64,000 nucleotides of DNA, taken from JAXLWB01 sp046328715 (GTDB lineage: Bacteria; Chloroflexota; Anaerolineae; Caldilineales; Caldilineaceae). The stretch lies in the NCBI GenBank assembly GCA_046328715.1, contig JAXLWB010000004.1:124001-188000 (forward strand), read 5' to 3'. The first letter of the stretch is position 1, and each line of letters starts with the position of its first letter. The translations under genes and the position numbers were made by a program. Shown in pieces: positions 8,019-16,607 of the stretch. The notes beneath the pieces are model-generated. The model saw only the letters and a list, made by a program, of their open reading frames with translations, made no database searches and was not told the DNA's origin.

Positions 8019-8977
8019 CCGGGCGTGCATTCGAGGTTAGTATAGAGATAACCTTCGGAGCCCGCTTCATCGGTGGGCAAAAACATATTGCCATCGGGGT
8101 TGTTGCAGAGCATCATCTTATTGCCGTCGGCATCCTTGATTTCACCATAGAGTTCGTTATCACTGCCCGGAATTGCTTCGCCGACACGGGCAAGAACTTG
8201 ATATTCACCACTCGCCAATACCACCTGATGGGCCGCATCGCCGGTCGGGATGTCAATCGCCGTGAAATCATCGCCAGCTACATAACCGTTCACAGCACCG
8301 ATGACGCCGCGGTTGTAGGGGTAGACATTCATCGGCGAAGGATGTTGCACATTCATAAAGAGCTGGCCGTTAGGCTCAATGCGCACCCCGGTGACTTCTG
8401 CACCGGCGGGTAAGCTGGCAAAGCGCTTTAGCTCCGTGCCATTCCACATCCACAAAAACTGATTTTGGTGCAGACTGGTGTCCTCGCCGATCCAGAGATT
8501 GCCCTTAGCATCGACAAAAATGTTATCGGGATTGGCAATTGAGTCCTTGTTGCAAGGATATTCTTTGTCATTCTCGTCGTAGGGGCCACCAACAACGATT
8601 GGGCTAAGCGAGGCAATGTTCCAGCTATCATCCAGTTGCGCCATGTAGACAGCGCCGCACTTGTTGGCCTCTAGTTGTAAGTCGCCTTCGGTATCCGCCA
8701 TCGATTTTCCGATTTCGGTGACAGCGAAGTAGAGCCGTTTGTTGGCTGCATCGATTGCTGTGCCTTCGAGTTTGCGCCATTCTGCAGTTGCACCTTTGGC
8801 AACGGCGAAGTTATGGCTATCGAGAAAGGCCGCAAAGGGATGATCGGCAGGCAATACTGGCAACGGTGGTCCGGCGGGGGCATCGGTTTGGGCCAATAAG
8901 GGCATGGTTGTCGTGCTCAATAGCAGGGTCAGGGTTGCGCCTGTAAGCCATTGCACAAGCGATTTGCGGAATTGCAT

Positions 8978-9313
8978 GTGCTTGTTCTCCTTAGATTTGA
9001 ATTGAAATGGTAATGATGAAAATACAGCTTAAAGAACAATAAGGGGCAATCAATAACAGCCTTTATTGAGAAGATTAAGAGTTCATCTACGATTGTTAAC
9101 GTTTGGAATAAGCGCGGAACAGAAGATGCTCTGTTTTTGCCATAGCGATGCAGAATGAAATGCAGAATAAATCGATGGATTCGGTAGGGTTGGAGAATAG
9201 AAGTTGTTAACCATTAACAAACAATTAGTTGCATCACAACAAAGTGTTGACATTTTCCTGTAACACTGGCGAGCAACATGCTTGTTATTTTGTGTGTAAG
9301 GAGATCGATTACG
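8978..9313. promoter_or_regulatory. Divergent intergenic region between phoX and the 9314 gene
   Basis: This AT-rich stretch of about 335 bp carries two TTAAC-rich clusters: GATTGTTAAC (9091-9100) and TTGTTAACCATTAACAAAC (about 9208-9226). The first resembles the candidate Pho box of pstS. A TTGACA hexamer lies near 9246, but no convincing -10 partner follows. No gene was seen here. Confidence 0.4.
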
Positions 9314-9808
9314 ATGCTAACATGGGTACGCAAACAACAACAACCACAATTACGTTTTGAATTGCAGGATCAACAGATGCCCTTGGTCGATATGGAAGTA
9401 GATTTTCAATTGAGTGGACCGCGAGCAGTCTGTAAAACCGCTAACTCTCAGTTTCAGATTGCCTTTGATGGCTTTTGGCGTCACAAAGTGTTTGTCCGGG
9501 ATGGCAGCGATATGCTGATTGCGCTGGTCTATGCTGAAACGTGGTTTAGTGATACGTCCATTCTGCGCGTGGGTGATAAAACGTTGTATATGAAGTTTCG
9601 CAATAATCCTTTGACTGAGCTGATCATTTATGAGGTAGAGTCCAAGCCGTTGCTCACCTGTCGTCTGGCTGCAAGCCGCAGTAGCCAGGTTGAAGTGCAT
9701 GAAGACCTAGCGTTGCGACCGATGAAGGAACGGGAGACATTGCTGGGCATTGCTTGGTTTCTTTTCTTTCCGATTGCACAAGAAAGCAAGGAAGAGTACG
9801 CCCTGTAA
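9314..9808 (+). CDS. Conserved-looking protein of unknown function (164 aa)
   Basis: I do not recognise this family. The ATG at 9314 is preferred because AAGGAG lies about 10 nt upstream; the frame is open to 9278. The protein has no signal peptide. It has many alternating hydrophobic strands (MEVDFQLSG, KVFVRDGSDMLIALVY, ELIIYEVE), suggesting a compact beta-barrel, loosely reminiscent of LURP/scramblase-like folds. The C-terminus is hydrophobic (GIAWFLFFPIA) and might touch the membrane. It is transcribed divergently from phoX and lies in the phosphorus region, so co-regulation is possible but unproven. Confidence 0.6.
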   Translation: MLTWVRKQQQPQLRFELQDQQMPLVDMEVDFQLSGPRAVCKTANSQFQIAFDGFWRHKVFVRDGSDMLIALVYAETWFSDTSILRVGDKTLYMKFRNNPLTELIIYEVESKPLLTCRLAASRSSQVEVHEDLALRPMKERETLLGIAWFLFFPIAQESKEEYAL

Positions 9809-9954
9809 CATATGCCCTGTAACACAGGGCGCTCCCCATAGTAGAGCGCATTAACAAAAATGCTAGCGGGGATTTGTTTGGCTCTTTCCGCAAGGTACTA
9901 TAAGTGAGCTGCAAGCTTGTTTGTGGATCCTGGGATGCCAATGGAGTTAACAAA

Positions 9955-10263
9955 ATGATCGAGCCGAATGCCAGTTGCAAATGCACACTCGTTGTCGCAG
10001 TAGATTCGTACCTACGCGAGCTACTGCATATGCGCCCCTTTCTCTTACAACGGTACAGTGAGGTGCTGGAGCAGATGAGTGAACGTTGGCTCGCGGAAAT
10101 AGGGGTCAATCAACTCGATGCCCTGGATGCCCAGTGGTTGGTTCGTTATGTAGCTACGTGCAGGGATCGCGGTGTTGCTATGAATGCTTGTCACGACTTT
10201 TGCCGTTGGGCACAACAACGTCGGCTGATCGAGCAAAATCCATTGGGCAGTATTATTGGCTAG
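9955..10263 (+). CDS. Small protein resembling a tyrosine-recombinase core-binding (SAM-like) domain
   Basis: About 102 residues from the ATG at 9955; a GTG start at 9904 would give 119. The pattern SYLRELLHMRPFLLQRYSEVLEQM, followed later by a short helix and the ending RRLIEQNPLGSI, resembles the N-terminal SAM-like domain of XerC/phage integrases. No catalytic domain follows. The stop TAG lies exactly at the insertion point of the IS5-type element: the T and A belong to the target duplication and the G is the first base of the element. The pre-insertion sequence would also read TAG, so the IS did not truncate it. The protein may be an integrase remnant or a stand-alone DNA-binding domain. 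Confidence 0.45.
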   Translation: MIEPNASCKCTLVVAVDSYLRELLHMRPFLLQRYSEVLEQMSERWLAEIGVNQLDALDAQWLVRYVATCRDRGVAMNACHDFCRWAQQRRLIEQNPLGSIIG

Positions 10264-11114
10264 AGCCTGTTATGAACTTTATGAGATAAGATGAACGGCT
10301 TGTTTAAGCATAAGGATAGCAAAGGCTAAGAAATATAAGAGCCAGCCAGTGTTTCTGGTAAACGTTCATAATCACGAGCAAGTCTGCGGAAGCGAGCCGT
10401 CCAGGCAAAACTGCGTTCGACAACCCAACGTTTTGGCAAGAGAACGAAACCTTTCTTGGCTTCTGGCAGTTTGACGACGATGAGTTCGATACCATGTTGA
10501 TTGGCAGCCTGAGCGGCATCGTCACCGGTGTAGCCTTGGTCAACAGAGCAGCTTCAACACTATCCCCGGTGACATCTTGTACTTGTTGTGCCAGTTCATC
10601 CGCGCGCCCGCTCTTGTTCATTGGCTGGAGTTACATGCAAAGCCAGCAAGTGTCCAAGTGTATCAACTGCCAGATGGACTTTGCTGCCTTTCTTGTGTTT
10701 GTGGCCATCGTAGCCTGCTCGTTCGCCACTTTCCGGTGTCGATTGCAGGGTACGACCATCGAAAATCGCAGCAGACGGTTGCTCATTTCGGCCAGCGGCA
10801 AACGCAATAGGACTCGTAAATCATGCACCATCGTCTCGAATACTTCGGCTGCTATCCAGCGCTGTGTTTGTTGATAGACCGTGTACCAAGGCGGCAGGTC
10901 ATTGGGCATCATTCGCCAGTAAACCGGCTCACCAGCCAGCGTAAGCCGTCAGGGCTTCCTCGCTCATGTTCCGTTGCGGTGCGTCTTCTCGCATCCAAGG
11001 TCAAATACGGCGCTGCGAACCCACTCTTCATCGGTTACATCACTTGGGTATGCTTTTCGGTTCATCCTTTTAGCATACTCATTCTGTCAAATCCAAAAGT
11101 TCATAACACGCTCT
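10263..11114 (-). mobile_element. IS5-family-like insertion sequence
   Basis: The ends are inverted repeats of about 18 bp (GAGC[C/G]TGTTATGAACTTT) with a TA target duplication (10261-10262 and 11115-11116), as in some IS5 subgroups. Length is 852 bp. It lies between the 9955 gene and the response regulator, in the region controlling neither gene's start. Confidence 0.85.
10279..11065 (-). pseudogene. Degenerate IS5-family transposase
   Basis: The gene begins MNRKAYPSDVTDEEW, the classic N-terminus of this group. LPPWYTVYQQTQRW and a middle block DGHKHKKGSKVHL-like follow in shifting frames. The C-terminal block KRWVVERSFAWTARFRRLARDYE carries the conserved Glu region. Several single-base indels break the frame (for example near 10555 and 10800), so no complete transposase is made. 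Confidence 0.8.
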
Positions 11115-11146
11115 AGAAGAGGAAAAGCAGTAACAGCGTGGTTGGT

Positions 11147-11902
11147 TTAGCCTTCAAAACGGTAGCCTGAACCGCGTACAGTCACAATCCGTGTGGCATT
11201 GGTTGGGTCGCTCTCGATCTTTTCACGCAACCAACGAACATGAACATCGACGGTGCGGCTGCCCCCGTCATACTCCCATCCCCATACACGTTCAAGAATT
11301 ATCTCTCTACTTAAGGCAATTCTTCGATTGCGGGCAAAGAAGAGCAACAACTCATACTCTTTGGGCTTTACATGCAGTGCCTTGCCATCGAGTAAGATTT
11401 CATGTCGACTGGTATCAATGACAAGATTGCCGAACTTAAGTTGAGCAAGAGCCTCTTCCATCTCTGAGGCGTTGTGCAGGTGCGCCGCTTCCTCGCGCAC
11501 AAGTCGTACCCGCCGCAATTGTGCCTTTACGCGGGCAATTAGCTCACGCATACTAAACGGCTTTGTCAAGTAATCGTCCGCCCCTACCTCAAGACCGACG
11601 ATCTTATCGATCTCGTCAACTCGCGCAGTAAGCATCAGAATGGGTGTGCTCATCTCTTGGCGCAGAATCCGGCACACCTCAAATCCATCAAGCTTGGGCA
11701 ACATCAGATCGAGAATGATGAGATCAGGTTTGTGACTTCGTGCTTTTTCAATACCCGCTACCCCATCGTTGGCCACCACCACTTGGTAGTTGAGTCGTTG
11801 CAAACTGTATTGGAGTGTATCTACCAGTGCAGGTTCATCCTCGACAATGAGGATAACTGGCTGTGTCGTGGGATTTGCGAGTATCGCATTTGTTGTGCTC
11901 AT
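11147..11902 (-). CDS. OmpR/PhoB-family response regulator
   Basis: This is a two-component regulator of about 251 residues. The receiver domain has the acidic pair in VEDEPAL, the phospho-acceptor Asp in LIILDLMLPKLDG, the Thr in MLTARVDE and the Lys in DYLTKPFS. A linker of about 35 residues precedes the winged-helix domain (KPKEYELLLFFARN to SRTVDVHVRWLREKIE, ending RGSGYRFEG). I chose the ATG that gives MSTTNAIL; the frame is open to 11941. No histidine kinase lies beside it. Its place between pst/phoX and the divergent phn operon makes a PhoB/PhoP-like role in phosphate control likely. This is supported only by context and the candidate Pho box. Confidence 0.88.
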   Translation of the reverse strand: MSTTNAILANPTTQPVILIVEDEPALVDTLQYSLQRLNYQVVVANDGVAGIEKARSHKPDLIILDLMLPKLDGFEVCRILRQEMSTPILMLTARVDEIDKIVGLEVGADDYLTKPFSMRELIARVKAQLRRVRLVREEAAHLHNASEMEEALAQLKFGNLVIDTSRHEILLDGKALHVKPKEYELLLFFARNRRIALSREIILERVWGWEYDGGSRTVDVHVRWLREKIESDPTNATRIVTVRGSGYRFEG

Positions 11903-12171
11903 ATTGGCGGTAGTATGGGCGAATCGTACGAACTTACGCAAATTTATGATTTAGTCATTGTGAACTCTTCTCTACATTTACTCCTTATTAATCATACTTT
12001 AACCCAATCTCCCAAATCATAAAGAACTGTTCTCAACTCCACAATCATTCGTTCACCTTTGTCGATTACTCTTACTTAAAATTCCTGCAAGTTGTTTAAA
12101 TAAGAGAGATGACTCAAGAATTTTGTTCTTGATATCGATCAGCACAGTAGGCTTACCTGAGTAGGTGATGC

Positions 12172-12978
12172 ATGGCGCTACTAGAGATAGAGAATCTGCG
12201 AGTCGTCTATCCCAATGGTACGGAAGCACTGAAGTCTATTACATTGCAAGCCGATGCAGGCGAAATAGTGGCGATCATTGGGCGCTCAGGTGCAGGCAAA
12301 TCGACTTTGCTGCGTTGTGTCAATGGTTTGCAAGCGCTAAGCGCAGGCAAGATTGTTTTAGAGGGCCAAACAATTAACCTCTTGTCTGAGGCAGACCGTA
12401 TCCAATTGCGGCGCAAAATCGGTTTCATCTGGCAGGAATATAACCTGATTGATCGGCTGCCAACCCTTACCAATGTGCTCACGGGGCGCCTTGGCTATAA
12501 CAATGGTTGGCAAAGCGCACTGGGCTTTTTTGACACTAGCCACCGACGGATTGCGTTACACAATCTTGCCCGGGTCAATTTACTACACCGCGCACGCCAT
12601 CGAGCCGACAGACTTTCTGGTGGGGAAAAACAGCGCGTGGCAATTGCACGCGCCATGTCACAACAGCCATCGGTGGTTTTGGCAGACGAACCAGTTGCCA
12701 GCCTCGATCCAGAACTGGCACTCCAGGTAATGGAGGTTTTGTCACGCATCGCCCGCGAAGATCATGTCCTGACGCTGATCAACATTCATCAAGTCGAACT
12801 TGCCAAGATGTTCGCAGATCGTGTGATCGGGATTGCTGAGGGAAAGGTTGTCTTCGATGGAAAACCTTCTGAGTTAACGACAGCCAACTTGGATCGGATC
12901 TATCGTTTTGACCAAACCCGATCAAATCCAACGACAAAGTCCGAAATCCAAGTGCATTCTGCATCAATCATAGGATAA
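12172..12978 (+). CDS. phnC: Phosphonate ABC transporter ATP-binding protein PhnC
   Basis: This is the ATPase of the phosphonate/phosphate-ester importer PhnCDE, 268 residues. Walker A is GRSGAGKST, the Q-loop lies in GFIWQEYNLIDRLP, the signature is LSGGEKQRVAIARAM and Walker B is VVLADEPVAS. The VLTGRLGYN segment is typical of PhnC. It opens the phn operon and ends 5 bp before phnE. The upstream 270 bp, shared divergently with the response-regulator gene, should hold the operon promoter. I see a GTTCACCTTTG word near 12055 resembling an actinobacterial PHO unit, but without a clear second unit. Confidence 0.95.
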   Translation: MALLEIENLRVVYPNGTEALKSITLQADAGEIVAIIGRSGAGKSTLLRCVNGLQALSAGKIVLEGQTINLLSEADRIQLRRKIGFIWQEYNLIDRLPTLTNVLTGRLGYNNGWQSALGFFDTSHRRIALHNLARVNLLHRARHRADRLSGGEKQRVAIARAMSQQPSVVLADEPVASLDPELALQVMEVLSRIAREDHVLTLINIHQVELAKMFADRVIGIAEGKVVFDGKPSELTTANLDRIYRFDQTRSNPTTKSEIQVHSASIIG

Positions 12979-12983
12979 AGGTT

Positions 12984-13937
12984 ATGACCACCGATCTTCT
13001 GCGGAGTGACGCGCCAGTGCAATCATCACAACCCGTTCCATCGCCCGCACCAATGGGAGCGTTTGAGCAATCTGTCGATCTGCTAAATCCATGGCCGCGT
13101 CTCAACCTGCGCAGTATCCTGCTCTGGGTTGGGCTAATCTTACTTGTGGTTTGGGGCATCAATGGTACGAATGCTCGGCCAGGAGAGCTTATCGAGGGTA
13201 TCCCCAACATCCTTGATTTTATCCGGCGACTCTTTCCCCCCAAATATGATTGGACAACCGTGCCGCTTGCAATTTCAAGCTGGCAACTTTTCGGAATCAC
13301 GATTCCGACCGTAGGATGGCCTGGGTGGACGCTCGCCGTGCCCGAAGTGGTGAGTGCGATCGTGGAGACCATTCAAATGGCATTAATCGGAACGTTGTTG
13401 GGCGTGGTTATGGCTTTGCCCTTTGGGTTGCTGGCTGCGCGCAACACCTCACCCCATCCCTGGTTTTATCAGTCCATTCGTTTTTTGCTCAATGCCAATC
13501 GTGCGTTGCCCGAAATCGTCTACGCACTGATCTTTGTTGCTGCAGTTGGCTTAGGCCCTTTTGGTGGGGTTCTGGCTTTAGCCATCAGTTCGATTGGTTC
13601 TGTCAGCAAACTCTATGCTGAGGCGATTGAACAGATCGACCCGCAACAAGTGTTAGCCGTGCGGGCAACTGGTGCCAATCGGCTCTTAACCTTTATCTAT
13701 GCAGTGATTCCGCAGGCCCTCCCCGTCATGGCTTCCTATACGCTGCTGCTGTTCGAAGGTAATATCCGCCATGCCAGTATTTTGGGCCTGGTTGGTGCAG
13801 GCGGCGTTGGGTTTGTCATTCAAAAGTACATCGCGCTCTTTCAATATACACGCCTGATGGGAACAGTAATTTTGATGGTCATCACGGTCACTTTGATTGA
13901 CCGCTTTAGTGACACGTTGCGCAAACGGATTATATGA
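12984..13937 (+). CDS. phnE: Phosphonate ABC transporter permease PhnE
   Basis: This is the membrane subunit of the phosphonate importer, 317 residues. A cytoplasmic N-terminus of about 45 residues precedes a first span (LLWVGLILLVVWGI). The transport core shows the EAA-type loop AVRATGANRLLTFIYAVIPQALP and the PhnE-typical NANRALPEIVYALIF. The gene is complete. Its last 120 or so codons plus the downstream spacer are duplicated at 14857-15279. It should dock on PhnC and receive substrate from PhnD. Confidence 0.95.
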   Translation: MTTDLLRSDAPVQSSQPVPSPAPMGAFEQSVDLLNPWPRLNLRSILLWVGLILLVVWGINGTNARPGELIEGIPNILDFIRRLFPPKYDWTTVPLAISSWQLFGITIPTVGWPGWTLAVPEVVSAIVETIQMALIGTLLGVVMALPFGLLAARNTSPHPWFYQSIRFLLNANRALPEIVYALIFVAAVGLGPFGGVLALAISSIGSVSKLYAEAIEQIDPQQVLAVRATGANRLLTFIYAVIPQALPVMASYTLLLFEGNIRHASILGLVGAGGVGFVIQKYIALFQYTRLMGTVILMVITVTLIDRFSDTLRKRII

Positions 13938-14031
13938 CGTCACCCGTACCTCCTTTTGCAAGAGCTATTCGAGAGGGGAGTCGGGAAGCAAAACTTATTA
14001 ATTATTTTCGAACTAAACCCCAAGGAGAAAT

Positions 14032-14058
14032 ATGAGAAAGTTATCGATTTTATTGGCG
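14032..14058 (+). pseudogene. phnD 5' remnant (nine codons)
   Basis: The first 27 bases of phnD (MRKLSILLA) with its upstream ribosome-binding site are repeated here. They then switch to the interior of an IS4-type element at a 7-bp shared word, ATTGGCG (14052-14058). The complete phnD is at 16608. Confidence 0.85.
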
Positions 14059-14856
14059 TGGACGCATGTTAGCGATTCTGGATATCGTCACTCGCCTGCC
14101 TACCCGGGTTTGGTATGAAGAAGATGCACAAGCGCATGACCAAAGCTTTCTCGACAAAGTGCGCTCCCATCTGCTCACAGGCAGCCTGCTCATTTTTCGA
14201 TTTGGGTTTCACCAACTTCACTTTCTTCCGCCACCTTGGTGAACAAGGTGTCTTTTTCATCACACGTGCCAAGAGCAATCTGGCATTCCAGGGGAATCGT
14301 TGCTGCTCAAAACTGCTGTGGTGCATGACCAAATCGGTTGGATTGGACAAGGTGATGACCGCCAGCAAGTGCCTTATTACAGTTCAATTTCTCTATCACG
14401 GCAAGTGGTATCGCTATCTCACCAACGACCTCGATGCATGCGCATCTTCCCGTTGAGTATGCCGTGGCTCTTTACTGGCAACGCTGGCGAATTGAAGATG
14501 CCTATGCCATTGTCAAACGCCTGCTCGGTTTTAGCTTTCTTTCATTGTTCGGCTCAGAATGCTGTACAAATGCAACTCTGGGCGACCTGGATTCTCTATG
14601 CGGTTCTGGTTGACCTGACTGACAGTCGCTCAGCAACTCAACAAACCCTTTGCTCGCATTTCTATGGAGATGGTCTATCGCTCGCTTCCTTTCTTTGCTA
14701 GGACTCATCACAAAGGGAATGCCGACAACCCGATTGATTATCTTGTTGCCAATGTCAAACGCCTGGGCATTCTTAAATCTATCCGTTCTGACCAACCGTC
14801 AACTCTTCTCTCCCTCAAGTTGACAATCGCTCTAAACGCTTAATTTGTCACCAATG
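14059..14856 (+). mobile_element. Truncated, decayed copy of the IS4-type element
   Basis: This matches the 3' part of the intact element at 18747-20179 from the GGACGCATG word to the right end (ACAAATTAAG-type inverted repeat). The left half is missing. At least seven small indels relative to the intact copy break the transposase frame. It abuts phnE sequence at 14857. Confidence 0.88.
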
Positions 14857-15279
14857 GCTTTAGCCATCAGTTCGATTGGTTCTGTCAGCAAACTCTATGC
14901 TGAGGCGATTGAACAGATCGACCCGCAACAAGTGTTAGCCGTGCGGGCAACTGGTGCCAATCGGCTCTTAACCTTTATCTATGCAGTGATTCCGCAGGCC
15001 CTCCCCGTCATGGCTTCCTATACGCTGCTGCTGTTCGAAGGTAATATCCGCCATGCCAGTATTTTGGGCCTGGTTGGTGCAGGCGGCGTTGGGTTTGTCA
15101 TTCAAAAGTACATCGCGCTCTTTCAATATACACGCCTGATGGGAACAGTAATTTTGATGGTCATCACGGTCACTTTGATTGACCGCTTAGTGACTTGCGC
15201 AAACGGATTATATGACGTCACCCGTACCTCCTTTTGCAAGAGCTATTCGAGAGGGGAGTCGGGGAAGCAAAACTTATTA
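14857..15279 (+). repeat. Duplicate of the phnE 3' end and the phnE-phnD spacer
   Basis: This repeats 13575-14000 nearly base for base (end of phnE and the spacer up to AACTTATTA). Differences are clustered at the end of the coding part: one T is missing in the CTTTAGTGAC region and CGT is lost nearby, so the copied C-terminus is out of frame. A methionine-started frame exists from 14845 but would give only a permease fragment, so I treat it as non-functional. Confidence 0.88.
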
Positions 15280-16573
15280 GGCGCAATCAAAGAATAAAGT
15301 ATCCGACAGAGAGATGATAAACTGCTCTCAGAAAGGAGAGAGCAATGGAAATTAGCCAAGCAGTAAAAGCGACACTGAATGAAACACAAGCCAGGCTGAG
15401 CGGTTACGAACGACGACATTTCATGGCGCAGATCGTTCAAAGCATGTTTGGCGGAAAGCCGACCCATGCCGAAGAGGAATTGGGCTGGAATCGTAAGACG
15501 CTGCGCAAAGCGATGTCAGAACTGGAGGGTGGCTTCTGTTATATCGACCGTTATCATGAGCGAGGACGGAAGAAAGCAGAAGAGCGACTGCCCAATTTGT
15601 TAACAGATCTGCGTCAGATCGTCGATAGTCAAAGCCAAACTGACCCAACCTTTCGCACGCAACGCTTGTACACACGCCTGAGTGCTAGGGAAGTGCGTCA
15701 GCAATTGTTGGAACAAAAAGGCTATACAGAGGATGAATTGCCTTGTACTGCCACCCTCAATAACAAACTCAATGCGCTTGGCTATCACTTGCGTACGGTT
15801 CAGAAAAGTCGCCCCCAAAAAAACGGCTGAAACGGACGCCATCTTTGCGCAACTAGAGGTGGTACGCAAAACCGTACAGAAAGATATCCGCGTTTTGCGC
15901 ATTTCGTTGGACGCCAAAGCGACGGTTCTGCTCGGTGACTATTCGCGCGGTGGACAGAGCCGCATGGTCGTCAAAGCCGCTGACCATGACTTTCAAGCCA
16001 AGCAGAAAGTGACACCTTATTGTATCTTCTTGCCCGATTACAATCGTGCCTTTCTCTACTTTACAACCAGCCGCGTGACGAGCGATTTCATCGTCGATTG
16101 TCTACTCGACTGTTGGCAGCAGATTGGTCAAGACTTTCCCACCGTGCAAACGCTCTTGCTTTTGCAAGATAACGGTCCTGAAAATCATAGTCGCCGCACG
16201 CAATTTATGCAACGCATTGTCCAACTGGCCGACCACTGCCATCTCAGCATCCGGCTCGCTTATTATCCTCCGTATCACAGCAAGTACAATCCGGTTGAAC
16301 GCTTTTGGGGCGTCCTTGAGCAACATTGGAATGGCTCGCTGCTCGATTCCCTTGACACCGCTCTTAACTTTGCTCGTTCTATGACTTGGAATCGCCAACA
16401 TCCGGTTGTTACCCTGATCCAGAAAGTCTATCCAAAAGGCGTTCGCCTCGCACTCAAGGACATGACTCTTCTTGAACAACGCTTTGAGCGCTTACCGGGC
16501 TTGGAAAAATACTTTGTTTTTATTCGCCCACTATACCCTTCTCTTTCTGGATAGTTATTTCTTTGTTTGCGCC
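15280..16573 (+). mobile_element. ISAzo13-like insertion sequence upstream of phnD
   Basis: The element is 1294 bp with imperfect 25-bp inverted ends starting GGCGCAA and a 3-bp TTA target duplication. The undisturbed junction is preserved at 13992-14010, which shows exactly where it landed. It leaves the phnD ribosome-binding site intact but puts about 1.3 kb between phnD and the phnCE promoter. Confidence 0.88.
15345..16554 (+). pseudogene. ISAzo13-family transposase with a frameshift
   Basis: The N-terminal frame (15345-15830) has a helix-turn-helix part with LGWNRKTLRKAM. The C-terminal frame (to 16554) has the DDE core: LRISLDAKATVLLGDYSRGG, LLLLQDNGPENHSRR and the Glu in YNPVERFWGVLEQHW. 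The frames differ by one base at a run of five Cs and seven As near 15816-15827. Deleting one base gives a continuous SRPKKTAE reading. It could be a slippage mutation, a homopolymer sequencing error or a programmed +1 shift. With the frame restored it would be about 400 residues. Confidence 0.78.
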
Positions 16574-16607
16574 TTAATTATTTTCGAACTAAACCCCAAG
16601 GAGAAAT

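Larger units (their letters stand above)
6528..8977 (-). pseudogene. phoX: PhoX-type alkaline phosphatase (DUF839), split by IS copy B
   Basis: The 5' part (8977 down to about 8019, 320 codons) starts with a Sec-type signal peptide (cleavage near LLAQ); no twin arginine is visible, although PhoX is often Tat-exported. The 3' part (7136 down to 6528) holds family motifs: NCNASVTPWNTALTSEE with the bridging-type Cys, GRFSREMA, and VYFGDDGTDRVLYKFV. Joining NLECTPG to GVNRIYI restores one frame of about 514 residues. PhoX enzymes are Ca/Fe-dependent phosphomonoesterases outside the cytoplasm. The insertion brings a TGA right after the Gly, so the enzyme should be truncated before its catalytic motifs. 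The gene is probably inactive as assembled. The flanks carry a 25-bp direct duplication, so precise excision would repair it. Confidence 0.88.

Noticed and set aside
12048..12090. Pho box upstream of phnC
   Set aside because: One GTTCACCTTTG word is present but no phased second unit was found, so it is only mentioned in the phnC entry.
14845..15297. A second phnE-like coding frame
   Set aside because: It is a duplicate of the phnE tail, lacks the first two-thirds of the permease, and its end is frameshifted. It is annotated as a repeat.
15812..15832. Two separate transposase genes in the ISAzo13-type element
   Set aside because: The two frames are the halves of one protein split by one base, and neither half alone has a complete DDE transposase.
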